NCBI RefSeq assembly: GCF_013085465.1
Contig: NZ_CP049838.1
Coordinates: forward strand, 2,914,001 to 2,978,000
Reading direction: 5' to 3'
Length of the DNA: 64,000 nt
From: Streptomyces asoensis
Lineage (GTDB): Bacteria > Actinomycetota > Actinomycetes > Streptomycetales > Streptomycetaceae
Positions within the stretch are counted from its first letter, which is position 1; every line of letters starts with the position of its first letter. A model generated the notes under the pieces. It worked only from the letters and a program-made list of their open reading frames with translations, searched no databases and was not told the DNA's origin. The translations under genes were made by a program, and so were the position numbers. This document shows, in pieces, positions 18,482-25,541 of this stretch.

Positions 18482-19114
18482 TCAGAGTTCCGGGCCGTCC
18501 CCCGGCCCCTCCTGGTACGAGTAGCGCTGTTCCTTCCAGGGGTCGCCGAGGTTGTGGTAGCCGCGCTCCTCCCAGAAACCGCGGCGGTCGGCGGTCATGT
18601 ACTCGACGCCGCGGACCCACTTGGGGCCCTTCCAGGCGTAGAGGTGCGGAACGACCAGCCGCAGCGGGAAGCCGTGCTCGGCGGTGAGCAGCTCGCCGTC
18701 CTTGTGGGTGGCGAAGATCGTGCGCTCGGCGGCGAAGTCGGACAGGCGCAGGTTCGAGCTGAAGCCGTACTCGGCCCACACCATCACATGGGTGACGTTC
18801 GGGGCGGGCGGAGCGCTCTCCAGGATGGTGCGGGCGGGGATCCCGCCCCACTCGGCGCCGAGCATGCTGAACTTCGTCACGCAGTGCAGATCGGCCACGA
18901 CGGACGCGTACGGAAGGGCCGTGAACTCCTCGTGGTTCCAGCAGCGCTTCTCACCGTCGGCGGTGGCGCCGAAGACCCTGAACTCCCAGCGTTCGGGCCG
19001 GAACTTGGGCACCGGACCGTAGTGCGTGACGGGCCATCCCCGCTGAAGTCGCTGTCCCGGCGGAAGCTCGGACACTGCTTCTTCTCCAGATTCGCGCTCC
19101 ACCGGCTGACCCAT
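18482..19114 (-). CDS. Sulfite-oxidase-like molybdopterin oxidoreductase
   Basis: 210-aa protein with the oxidoreductase molybdopterin-binding (SUOX) fold. The expected molybdenum-ligand cysteine lies in VADLHCVTKFSMLGAEWGGIP. Further family segments are HVMVWAEYGFSSNLRLSDF, AEHGFPLRLVVPHLYAWKGPKWVRGVE and GYWEERGY-like FWEERGYHNLGDPWKEQRY. It lacks a signal peptide and the dimerisation domain, so it is a stand-alone cytosolic type. ATG 19114 was preferred over the upstream 19198 because AGGATGGAG precedes it. The substrate is unknown. The gene is convergent with nfo. Confidence 0.88.
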   Translation of the reverse strand: MGQPVERESGEEAVSELPPGQRLQRGWPVTHYGPVPKFRPERWEFRVFGATADGEKRCWNHEEFTALPYASVVADLHCVTKFSMLGAEWGGIPARTILESAPPAPNVTHVMVWAEYGFSSNLRLSDFAAERTIFATHKDGELLTAEHGFPLRLVVPHLYAWKGPKWVRGVEYMTADRRGFWEERGYHNLGDPWKEQRYSYQEGPGDGPEL

Positions 19115-19188
19115 GACTCCATCCTGACAGACCCTGGACGGTGCACATGACCAGCCATGACCGGGCATATCCCGAATCGGGCAACTGC

Positions 19189-19222
19189 TACTAAGCATGC
19201 ACTAACTTACTAAGTACGCACT
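19189..19222. repeat. Direct repeats (operator candidate) upstream of bfr
   Basis: TACTAAGCATGCACT (19189-19203) and TACTAAGTACGCACT (19208-19222) match at 13 of 15 positions with a 19-bp period. A further half copy (ACTTACTGG) follows. Within it, ACTTACTAAGT is a perfect 5+1+5 palindrome. It looks like a two-site operator in the bfr/molybdoenzyme intergenic region. Confidence 0.55.
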
Positions 19223-19312
19223 TACTGGACGATCTTCGACACCGGTGCAATCATTCGGCGGCAGCCTCCCCGATTCCCCGTCCCGATTCCCCATGTGGAA
19301 GGAGCCTCTCCG

Positions 19313-19792
19313 ATGCAGGGCGACCCCGAGGTCATCGAGTTCCTCAACGAGCAGCTCACCGGCGAGCTCACCGCGATCAACCAGTACTTCCTCCACGCCA
19401 AGATGCAGGAGAACTTCGGCTGGACGAAGCTCGCGAAGTACACCCGGCACGAGTCGTTCGACGAGATGAAGCACGCCGAGGTGCTCACCGACCGGATCCT
19501 GTTCCTGGACGGGCTGCCGAACTACCAGCGGCTCTTCCATGTCCGGGTCGGGCAGACGGTCAAGGAGATGTTCGAGGCCGACCGTCAGGTCGAGGTCGAG
19601 GCGATCGACCGGCTGAAGCGCGGAATCAAGGTGATGCGCGAAAAGGGTGACATCACGTCCGCGAACATCTTCGAATCGATCCTCGAGGACGAGGAGCACC
19701 ACATCGACTACCTCGACACGCAGCTCGACCTGGTGGAGAAGCTCGGTGAGGCGCTGTACCTCGCGCAGCTGATCGAACAGCCGGAGAGCTGA
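19313..19792 (+). CDS. bfr: Bacterioferritin
   Basis: 159-aa heme-containing ferritin that stores iron as a 24-mer. Visible ligands include Glu18, the Glu51/His54 pair in HESFDEMKHAEV, the heme-binding Met52, and Glu127/His130 in SILEDEEHHIDYL. ATG 19313 has GGAAGGAG upstream. It is convergent with the Bfd gene 8 nt downstream, and the pair forms an iron storage and release module. The tandem repeats at 19189-19222 suggest dedicated regulation. Confidence 0.96.
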   Translation: MQGDPEVIEFLNEQLTGELTAINQYFLHAKMQENFGWTKLAKYTRHESFDEMKHAEVLTDRILFLDGLPNYQRLFHVRVGQTVKEMFEADRQVEVEAIDRLKRGIKVMREKGDITSANIFESILEDEEHHIDYLDTQLDLVEKLGEALYLAQLIEQPES

Positions 19793-19800
19793 GCCTCTGG

Positions 19801-20043
19801 CTAGGCGGCTTCCTCGAGGCCTTCGTACTCCTCGAGTCCGGCGAGGACCGGCCTGCCCTGGCCGGCGAGGTCGCGGCGCGGCAAGGCGCCCCGGCCGAGG
19901 ATCGCCTGGATACGACGGACGCACGACCCGCAGTCCGTGCCCGCCTTGCAGGCGGAGGCGATCTGGCGGGGGGTGCAGGCTCCGTTGTCCGCGTGCTGCT
20001 GGACCTGCGCCTCGGTCACACCGAAGCAGCTGCATACGAACAC
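19801..20043 (-). CDS. bfd: Bacterioferritin-associated ferredoxin
   Basis: 80-aa [2Fe-2S] protein. Four cluster cysteines are visible as CSC near the N-terminus (VFVCSCFGVTEAQV) and CGSC in KAGTDCGSCVRRI. Bfd-type proteins reduce the bacterioferritin core to release iron. The C-terminal 25 residues are Glu/Gly-rich and not part of the fold. GTG 20043 has GGGAGG upstream. An iron box precedes it, so it should be induced under iron limitation, opposite to bfr. Confidence 0.92.
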   Translation of the reverse strand: MFVCSCFGVTEAQVQQHADNGACTPRQIASACKAGTDCGSCVRRIQAILGRGALPRRDLAGQGRPVLAGLEEYEGLEEAA

Positions 20044-20069
20044 GCGGATTCACCTCCCGCCGAGATCAA

Positions 20070-20088
20070 TAAGGCTAACCTAACCTTA
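20070..20088 (-). promoter_or_regulatory. Iron box (DmdR/IdeR operator) upstream of bfd
   Basis: TAAGGCTAACCTAACCTTA is a 19-bp palindromic element closely matching the actinobacterial iron box. It starts 27 nt upstream of GTG 20043 and probably overlaps the promoter, giving Fe-dependent repression. Confidence 0.85.
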
Positions 20089-20116
20089 CCCGGCGGTCGA
20101 CGGACGCAAAAGTGGA

Positions 20117-20150
20117 GTGGGGCGCGGATCGTATGTGATCCGCGCCCCAC
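20117..20150 (-). terminator. Terminator of aroH
   Basis: Perfect 14-bp arms GTGGGGCGCGGATC/GATCCGCGCCCCAC with a 6-nt loop lie 17 nt beyond the aroH stop. On the minus strand a TTTT run follows shortly after. Confidence 0.85.
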
Positions 20151-20166
20151 CTCCATGACCGGAAGG

Positions 20167-21519
20167 TCACTGGTCCCGGTACATCTCCGCCACCAGGAAG
20201 GCCAGGTCCAGGGACTGGCTGCGGTTCAGGCGGGGGTCACAGGCCGTCTCGTAGCGCTGGTGCAGGTCGTCGACGAAGATCTCGTCGCCGCCGCCCACGC
20301 ACTCGGTGACATCGTCGCCGGTCAGCTCCACGTGGATACCGCCCGGGTGGGTGCCGAGGCCCTTGTGGACCTCGAAGAAGCCCTTGACCTCGTCGAGCAC
20401 GTCGTCGAACCGGCGGGTCTTGTGACCCGAGGCCGCCTCGTAGGTGTTGCCGTGCATCGGGTCGGTGATCCAGGCGACGGTCGCACCCGAGGCGCTGACC
20501 TTCTCGACCAGCTCGGGCAGCTTGTCGCGGACCTTGTCGGCGCCCATGCGGACGATGAAGGTCAGCCGGCCCGGCTCACGGTCGGGGTCGAGGCGCTCGA
20601 TGTACTTCAGCGCCTCCTCGGCCGTGGTCGTCGGGCCGAGCTTGATGCCGATCGGGTTACGGATCTTCGAGGCGAACTCGACGTGCGCGTGGTCCAGCTG
20701 CCGGGTGCGCTCGCCGATCCACACCATGTGCGCCGAGACGTCGTACAGCCGCCCGGTGCGGGAGTCGACCCTGGTCAGGGCGGACTCGTAGTCGAGCAGC
20801 AGCGCCTCGTGCGAGGAGAAGAACTCGACCGTCTTGAACTCCTCCGGGTCGGCCCCGCAGGCGTGCATGAAGTTCAGCGCGTTGTCGATCTCACGAGCGA
20901 GCTGCTCGTAGCGCTGACCGGACGGGGACTGCTTCACGAAGTCCTGGTTCCAGGCGTGCACCTGGCGCAGGTCGGCGTAGCCGCCGGTGGTGAAGGCACG
21001 CACCAGGTTGAGCGTGGAGGCGGACGCGTTGTACATCCGCTTCAGCCGCTCGGGGTCCGGGATCCGGGACGCCTCGTCGAAGTCGAAGCCGTTGACCGAG
21101 TCGCCGCGGTACGTCGGCAGGGTCACGCCGTCGCGGGTCTCGGTGCCCTTGGAGCGCGGCTTGGAGTACTGGCCGGCGATCCGGCCGACCTTGACGACCG
21201 GCACCGAGGCCGCGTACGTGAGCACGGCGCCCATCTGGAGCAGCGTCTTGAGCTTGTTGCGGATCTGATCGGCGGACACCCCGTCGAACGCCTCGGCGCA
21301 GTCGCCGCCCTGGAGAAGGAACGCCTCTCCCTTGGCGACGGCCGCCATCCGGGCGCGCAGCTGGTCGCACTCGCCCGCGAAGACGAGCGGCGGATACGAC
21401 TCGAGGTCCGCGATCACTGCGCGCAGAGCCTCGGTGTCGGGGTACTCGGGCTGCTGCGCCGCGGGCAGGTCTCGCCAGGTGTTGCCAGCGCTCGCGCTGG
21501 TCTTAGCGTTCACGGTCAC
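20167..21519 (-). CDS. aroH: Class II 3-deoxy-D-arabino-heptulosonate-7-phosphate synthase
   Basis: 450-aa plant-like class II DAHP synthase, which condenses PEP and erythrose 4-phosphate at the entry to the shikimate pathway. Motifs include FLLQGGDCAEAF (metal-binding Cys), VGRIAGQYSKPRS, TRVDSRTGRLYDVSAHMVWIGERTR, NPIGIKLGPTTTAEEAL, ITDPMHGNTYEA and GGIHVELTGDDVTEC. GTG 21519 was chosen because a -10 TAATGT (minus, 21527-21532) ends 7 nt upstream. It is divergent from the trp leader/trpE(G) unit. Confidence 0.95.
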   Translation of the reverse strand: MTVNAKTSASAGNTWRDLPAAQQPEYPDTEALRAVIADLESYPPLVFAGECDQLRARMAAVAKGEAFLLQGGDCAEAFDGVSADQIRNKLKTLLQMGAVLTYAASVPVVKVGRIAGQYSKPRSKGTETRDGVTLPTYRGDSVNGFDFDEASRIPDPERLKRMYNASASTLNLVRAFTTGGYADLRQVHAWNQDFVKQSPSGQRYEQLAREIDNALNFMHACGADPEEFKTVEFFSSHEALLLDYESALTRVDSRTGRLYDVSAHMVWIGERTRQLDHAHVEFASKIRNPIGIKLGPTTTAEEALKYIERLDPDREPGRLTFIVRMGADKVRDKLPELVEKVSASGATVAWITDPMHGNTYEAASGHKTRRFDDVLDEVKGFFEVHKGLGTHPGGIHVELTGDDVTECVGGGDEIFVDDLHQRYETACDPRLNRSQSLDLAFLVAEMYRDQ

Positions 21520-21540
21520 GCCCTCAACATTACGGGGTCG

Positions 21541-21568
21541 TGTCGAGTCGTTTTCTCCCGGCTCGACA
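21541..21568. promoter_or_regulatory. Inverted repeat in the aroH/trp divergent promoter
   Basis: TGTCGAG/CTCGACA arms (7 bp) separated by 14 nt lie between the divergent aroH and trpL promoters. It is a candidate operator for joint control; the regulator is unknown. Confidence 0.3.
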
Positions 21569-21602
21569 GGTGAGACGCCCCTGCGCTCAGGTGCGCGTGG
21601 GG

Positions 21603-21608
21603 TAGGGT
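21603..21608 (+). promoter_or_regulatory. -10 box of the trp leader transcript
   Basis: TAGGGT ends 7 nt before ATG 21616, so the leader peptide would be translated from a leaderless 5' end. No strong -35 is visible. Confidence 0.5.
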
Positions 21609-21615
21609 GCGTCGC

Positions 21616-21672
21616 ATGTTCGCGCTTTCGACCCAGAACTGGTGGTGGACCGCTCATCCGGCGGCCCACTGA
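21616..21672 (+). CDS. trpL: Tryptophan leader peptide
   Basis: 18-codon ORF encoding MFALSTQNWWWTAHPAAH with three consecutive Trp codons (codons 9-11), the sensing device of a ribosome-mediated attenuator. It is too short for ordinary ORF calling. It has no ribosome site but begins 7 nt after a -10 hexamer. It precedes the attenuator hairpin and trpE(G). A three-Trp leader before a fused anthranilate synthase is known from Streptomyces (S. venezuelae trpE(G)). Confidence 0.93.
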   Translation: MFALSTQNWWWTAHPAAH

Positions 21673-21720
21673 ACTGCGCGTACGCAAGACTTCGCGAAGG
21701 CCGCCCGAGGGGCGGCCTTC
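21660..21720 (+). promoter_or_regulatory. trp attenuator (terminator plus antiterminator)
   Basis: The terminator stem has 11-bp perfect arms GAAGGCCGCCC/GGGCGGCCTTC (21696-21720, 3-nt loop). GGCGGCC inside the leader ORF (21660-21666) can instead pair with GGCCGCC of the 5' arm (21699-21705), giving an exclusive antiterminator. A ribosome stalled on the Trp codons would leave this segment free to pair. No U-run follows, as is usual in Streptomyces. Confidence 0.85.
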
Positions 21721-21754
21721 GGCGTGTCCGGGGCCGTTCCTCACCGATACCGAC

Positions 21755-21782
21755 ATCGATCGAGATCGAGATCGAGATCGAC
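21755..21782. repeat. Hexamer microsatellite (ATCGAG)n before trpE
   Basis: About 28 nt of near-perfect GATCGA/ATCGAG units lie between the attenuator and the trpE ribosome site (GGAAGAGG). It is likely replication slippage in the untranslated spacer. Confidence 0.8.
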
Positions 21783-21796
21783 GGAAGAGGAACCCC

Positions 21797-23704
21797 ATGG
21801 ACCTGGCACGGCTGCTCCACGACGACCGCCCGTTCGCCCTGCTCCGCCGCCGCACTCCCGGTCATGACGCGGACACGGTGGAGGTGCTGCTCGGCCCGGT
21901 CGCCACGTACGACCGGCTCGCCGACCTGCCCGAGGAGGGCCTGGCGCTCGTCCCCTTCCGGCAGATCCGCGAGCGCGGCTTCGACGTCCGCGACGACGGC
22001 ACCCCGCTGGCCGTGCTGGTTCCCGAGGAGCGTCACGTCCTGCCTCTGGCGGACGCCCTCGCTCAGCTGCCGGAAGGGGACGTGCGCGTCGAGGACGGCG
22101 GCTTCGACGTGGCCGACGAGGAGTACGCGGAGATCGTCGGGCGGGTGCTGCGGGACGAGATCGGCCGGGGCGAGGGTGCCAACTTCGTGATCCGGCGGAC
22201 GTACCGGGGGCGGATCCCGGGATTCGGCCGGGCCGACGCGCTGGCCCTCTTCCGACGGCTCCTCGAAGGCGAGCGGGGCGCCTACTGGACGTTCGTCGTG
22301 CACACCGGGGACCGGACGCTGGTGGGCGCCAGCCCCGAGGTGCATGTGCGGATGTCCGGCGGCACGGTCGTGATGAACCCGATCAGCGGGACGTACCGAT
22401 ATCCGGCGGAGGGTCCGACGCCCGAGCGGCTGCTGGACTTCCTCGCCGACGGCAAGGAGATCGAGGAGCTGTCGATGGTCGTCGACGAGGAGCTCAAGAT
22501 GATGTGCACCGTCGGTGACATGGGCGGGGTGGTGATCGGACCCCGGCTGAAGGAGATGGCGCATCTCGCGCACACGGAGTACGAGCTGCGCGGCAGGTCC
22601 TCGCTGGATGTGCGGGAGGTGCTGAAGGAGACCATGTTCGCGGCGACCGTCACCGGCTCGCCCGTGCAGAACGCCTGCCGGGTCATCGAGCGGTACGAGC
22701 CCCTCGGGCGGGACGGTGTCGGGCGGGGCTACTACGCCGGCGCCCTGGCACTGCTGGGCCGGGACCCTGGCGGGGCGCAGACCCTCGACTCCCCCATTCT
22801 CATCCGCACCGCCGACATCGACGCGGCCGGGCGGCTGCGGGTGCCGGTGGGCGCCACGCTCGTCCGCGGGTCGGATCCGGCGGGCGAGGTCGCGGAGACG
22901 CACGCGAAGGCGGCGGGCGTGCTGGCCGCGCTCGGTGTCCGGCCGGCCAGGCCCCGGACGGACGGCGCGCGGCCCCGGCTGGCCGACGACCCCCGGGTGC
23001 GGGCGGCGCTGGACGGACGGCGGGCCTCGCTGGCGCCGTTCTGGCTGCGGATGCAGGAGCGGACGGAGGAGCTGACCGGGCACGCGCTCGTCGTCGACGG
23101 CGAGGACACCTTCACCGCGATGCTCGCGCATGTGCTGCGCTCGAGCGGTCTCGAGGTGAGCGTCCGGCGCTACGACGAGCCCGGGCTGACGGCCTCGGTG
23201 CTCGCTCACGAGGGGCCGGTCGTGCTGGGCCCCGGCCCCGGCGACCCCTCCGATCTGACCGACCCGAAGATGCGGTTGCTGCGGGAGCTGACCGCGCGGG
23301 TGATCCGGGAGCACCGGCACGGTGTCCTCGGGGTCTGCCTCGGGCACGAGCTGATCGCGGCGGAGCTGGGGCTGGACATCGTACGGAAGGAGGTGCCGTA
23401 CCAGGGGGCGCAGACGACCGTGGACCTGTTCGGGCGGGCGGAGACCGTCGGGTTCTACAACAGCTTCGTGGCGCTGTGCGACGACGAGGCGCTGCGCGAG
23501 CTGGCCGCGCACGGGGTGGAGGTGAGCCGGGCCGCGAACGGCGAGGTGCACGCGCTGCGCGGGCCGCGGCGGGCCGAAGGCGCGCCGATGAACGCGCTCG
23601 CCGGGGTCCAGTTCCATCCGGAGTCCGTGCTGACGCTGAACGGGGCTGCCGTGGTGCGGGAGTTGGTGGCCCGGGTGTGCGCCGAGCCGCGGCCGGCCCG
23701 TTAG
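21797..23704 (+). CDS. trpE: Fused anthranilate synthase TrpE-TrpG
   Basis: 635-aa single-chain anthranilate synthase making anthranilate from chorismate and glutamine. The chorismate-binding domain occupies about residues 1-390 (MNPISGTYRYPAEG, DEELKMMCTVGDMG, TMFAATVTGSPVQNA, GRGYYAGALALL). A linker and a glutamine amidotransferase class I domain follow (about 435-630). This has GPGPGDPSDL, the nucleophile Cys514 in GVCLGHE and the HPE catalytic pair (VQFHPESVL). ATG 21797 has GGAAGAGG upstream. It is controlled by the Trp attenuator. It ends 7 nt from the convergent phosphofructokinase gene. Confidence 0.96.
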   Translation: MDLARLLHDDRPFALLRRRTPGHDADTVEVLLGPVATYDRLADLPEEGLALVPFRQIRERGFDVRDDGTPLAVLVPEERHVLPLADALAQLPEGDVRVEDGGFDVADEEYAEIVGRVLRDEIGRGEGANFVIRRTYRGRIPGFGRADALALFRRLLEGERGAYWTFVVHTGDRTLVGASPEVHVRMSGGTVVMNPISGTYRYPAEGPTPERLLDFLADGKEIEELSMVVDEELKMMCTVGDMGGVVIGPRLKEMAHLAHTEYELRGRSSLDVREVLKETMFAATVTGSPVQNACRVIERYEPLGRDGVGRGYYAGALALLGRDPGGAQTLDSPILIRTADIDAAGRLRVPVGATLVRGSDPAGEVAETHAKAAGVLAALGVRPARPRTDGARPRLADDPRVRAALDGRRASLAPFWLRMQERTEELTGHALVVDGEDTFTAMLAHVLRSSGLEVSVRRYDEPGLTASVLAHEGPVVLGPGPGDPSDLTDPKMRLLRELTARVIREHRHGVLGVCLGHELIAAELGLDIVRKEVPYQGAQTTVDLFGRAETVGFYNSFVALCDDEALRELAAHGVEVSRAANGEVHALRGPRRAEGAPMNALAGVQFHPESVLTLNGAAVVRELVARVCAEPRPAR

Positions 23705-23711
23705 CGGTCCG

Positions 23712-24740
23712 TCAGCCGAAGAACACGCCGACCTCCGTGTACAGCTTCGGGTCCACCGTCTTCAGTTTCGCGGTGGCCTCGGCGATCGGTACGCGGACGA
23801 TGTCCGTGCCGCGCAGGGCGACCATCGTGCCGAAGTCGCCCTCGTGGACGGCGTCGATGGCGTGCAGGCCGAAGCGGGTGGCGAGCCAGCGGTCGAAGGC
23901 ACTCGGCGTGCCGCCGCACTGGACGTGACCGAGGACCGTGGTGCGGGCCTCCTTCCCCGTCCGCCGCTCGATCTCCTTGGCGAGCCACTCTCCGACGCCG
24001 GACAGCCGGACGTGTCCGAAGGAGTCCAGCGTCCCGTCCTTCAGCACCACGTCACCGTCCCTCGGCATCGCGCCCTCGGCGACGACCACGATCGGGGCGT
24101 AGGACGCCCGGAAGCGGGAGGTCACCCAGGCGCAGACCTGCTCGATGTCGAAGCGCTGTTCGGGGATGAGGATGACGTTGGCGCCGCCGGCCAGGCCCGA
24201 GTGCAGGGCGATCCAGCCGGCGTGCCGGCCCATCACCTCGACGACGAGGACGCGCATATGGGACTCGGCGGTGGTGTGCAGCCGGTCGATGGCCTCGGTC
24301 GCGATGCCCACGGCGGTGTCGAAGCCGAAGGTGTAGTCGGTGGCGGACAGGTCGTTGTCTATGGTCTTCGGGACGCCGACGCAGGGCACCTGGTACTCGT
24401 CGGAGAGGCGGGCGGCGACCCCGAGGGTGTCCTCGCCGCCGATGGTGATGAGGGCTCCGATCTTCTGCCGGGCCAGGGTGTCCTTGATCCGGCGGATACC
24501 GTCCTCCTCCTTGAGGGGGTTGGTCCGCGAGGAGCCGAGAATCGTGCCGCCGCGGGGCAGGATGCCGCGCACGGCGGGGATGCCGAGGCGGATCGACCTC
24601 CCTTCCAGGGGGCCCCGCCAGCCGTCGCGGAACCCGACGAATTCATGGCCGTACTCCTGGACGCCCTTGCGGACGACCGCCCGGATGACGGCGTTGAGGC
24701 CGGGGCAGTCCCCGCCTCCGGTCAGTACTCCGACGCGCAT
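23712..24740 (-). CDS. pfkA: 6-phosphofructokinase, PPi-type active-site signature
   Basis: 342-aa phosphofructokinase phosphorylating fructose 6-phosphate. Core motifs are GVLTGGGDCPGLN, GGTILGSSRTNP, IGGEDTLGVA, GVPKTIDNDLSATDYTFGFDTA, MGRHAGWIA and the C-terminal LGHVQCGGTPSAFDRWLATRFG. The residue after GGE is Asp, and PKTIDND has Lys. This combination is characteristic of PPi-dependent enzymes such as that of Amycolatopsis methanolica; the main Streptomyces ATP enzyme has GGEGTL. The annotation as ATP-dependent is therefore uncertain. GGCGTC-type RGGxP is QCGGTP here, with Cys replacing the usual Arg. ATG 24740 is used because the extension to 24824 has no family homology. Confidence 0.9.
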   Translation of the reverse strand: MRVGVLTGGGDCPGLNAVIRAVVRKGVQEYGHEFVGFRDGWRGPLEGRSIRLGIPAVRGILPRGGTILGSSRTNPLKEEDGIRRIKDTLARQKIGALITIGGEDTLGVAARLSDEYQVPCVGVPKTIDNDLSATDYTFGFDTAVGIATEAIDRLHTTAESHMRVLVVEVMGRHAGWIALHSGLAGGANVILIPEQRFDIEQVCAWVTSRFRASYAPIVVVAEGAMPRDGDVVLKDGTLDSFGHVRLSGVGEWLAKEIERRTGKEARTTVLGHVQCGGTPSAFDRWLATRFGLHAIDAVHEGDFGTMVALRGTDIVRVPIAEATAKLKTVDPKLYTEVGVFFG

Positions 24741-24860
24741 GGAAGTGTCCCTTCGCCGCGGTTGGCCGACGAAGGTCACGGTAATGGTGATCCAGGTCAC
24801 ACAGATACGCCTGGGCGGGTCCAATTCCGGTGAATCGACCGGGGATTGGCCGCGGCGCCC

Positions 24861-25541
24861 TCACTCGTCGTCGAGGCCGCGCTCTATCGCGTACCGGACC
24901 AGTTCCACCCGGTTGTGGAGCTGGAGCTTGCCGAGGGTGTTCTGGACGTGGTTCTGGACCGTGCGGTGCGAGATGACGAGTCGTTCGGCGATCTGCTTGT
25001 AGCTCAGGCCCTTGGCCACCAGCCGCAGCACCTCGGTCTCCCGGTCGGTCAGCCGGGGCGCGTTCGGTTCGTCGCCCCCGCCGGCGGCGGGGCCGGGGTC
25101 GGAGGCCAGCCGGCGGTACTCGCCGAGGACCAGTCCGGCCAGGCCCGGGGTGAACACCGGGTCGCCGACGGCCGTGCGGCGCACCGCGTCCAGCAACTCC
25201 TCCGTGGACGCCGACTTCAGCAGATAGCCGGTCGCGCCGGACTTCACCGCCTCCAGCACGTCGGCGTGCTCACCGCTCGCCGACAGCACCAGGACCCGCA
25301 GGGCCGGGTTGGCCGCCACGACCTCCCTGCACACCTGGACGCCGGGCTTGGCCGGCAGGTTCAGGTCCAGCACCAGCACATCGGGCGTGGTGGCCTTGGC
25401 TCGGCGCACGGCCTGCTCCCCGTCGCCGGCGGTGGCGACCACGTCGAGGCCGGCCTCGGCGAGGTCCCGGGCGACGGCGTCGCGCCACATGGGGTGGTCG
25501 TCGACCACCATGACCCTGATCGGATCCTGCTGCCTGCTCAT
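24861..25541 (-). CDS. macR: NarL-family response regulator (MacR-like)
   Basis: 226-aa response regulator. The receiver domain has acidic pocket VMVVDDH, phospho-acceptor in DVLVLDLNLPA, and a Lys in GYLLKSAS. A Gly/Ala/Pro linker leads to a LuxR-type helix-turn-helix (LTDRETEVLRLVAKGLSYKQIAERLVISHRTVQNHV). It overlaps the sensor kinase stop by 4 nt (ATGA), so the two are coupled. Position next to pfkA and sequence match my recollection of MacR of S. coelicolor, which affects morphology and actinorhodin production; the symbol rests on that recollection. Confidence 0.9.
   Translation of the reverse strand: MSRQQDPIRVMVVDDHPMWRDAVARDLAEAGLDVVATAGDGEQAVRRAKATTPDVLVLDLNLPAKPGVQVCREVVAANPALRVLVLSASGEHADVLEAVKSGATGYLLKSASTEELLDAVRRTAVGDPVFTPGLAGLVLGEYRRLASDPGPAAGGGDEPNAPRLTDRETEVLRLVAKGLSYKQIAERLVISHRTVQNHVQNTLGKLQLHNRVELVRYAIERGLDDE

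Noticed and set aside
21755..21782. Mobile-element end or attachment site
   Set aside because: It is a simple hexamer microsatellite without flanking inverted repeats or a transposase.
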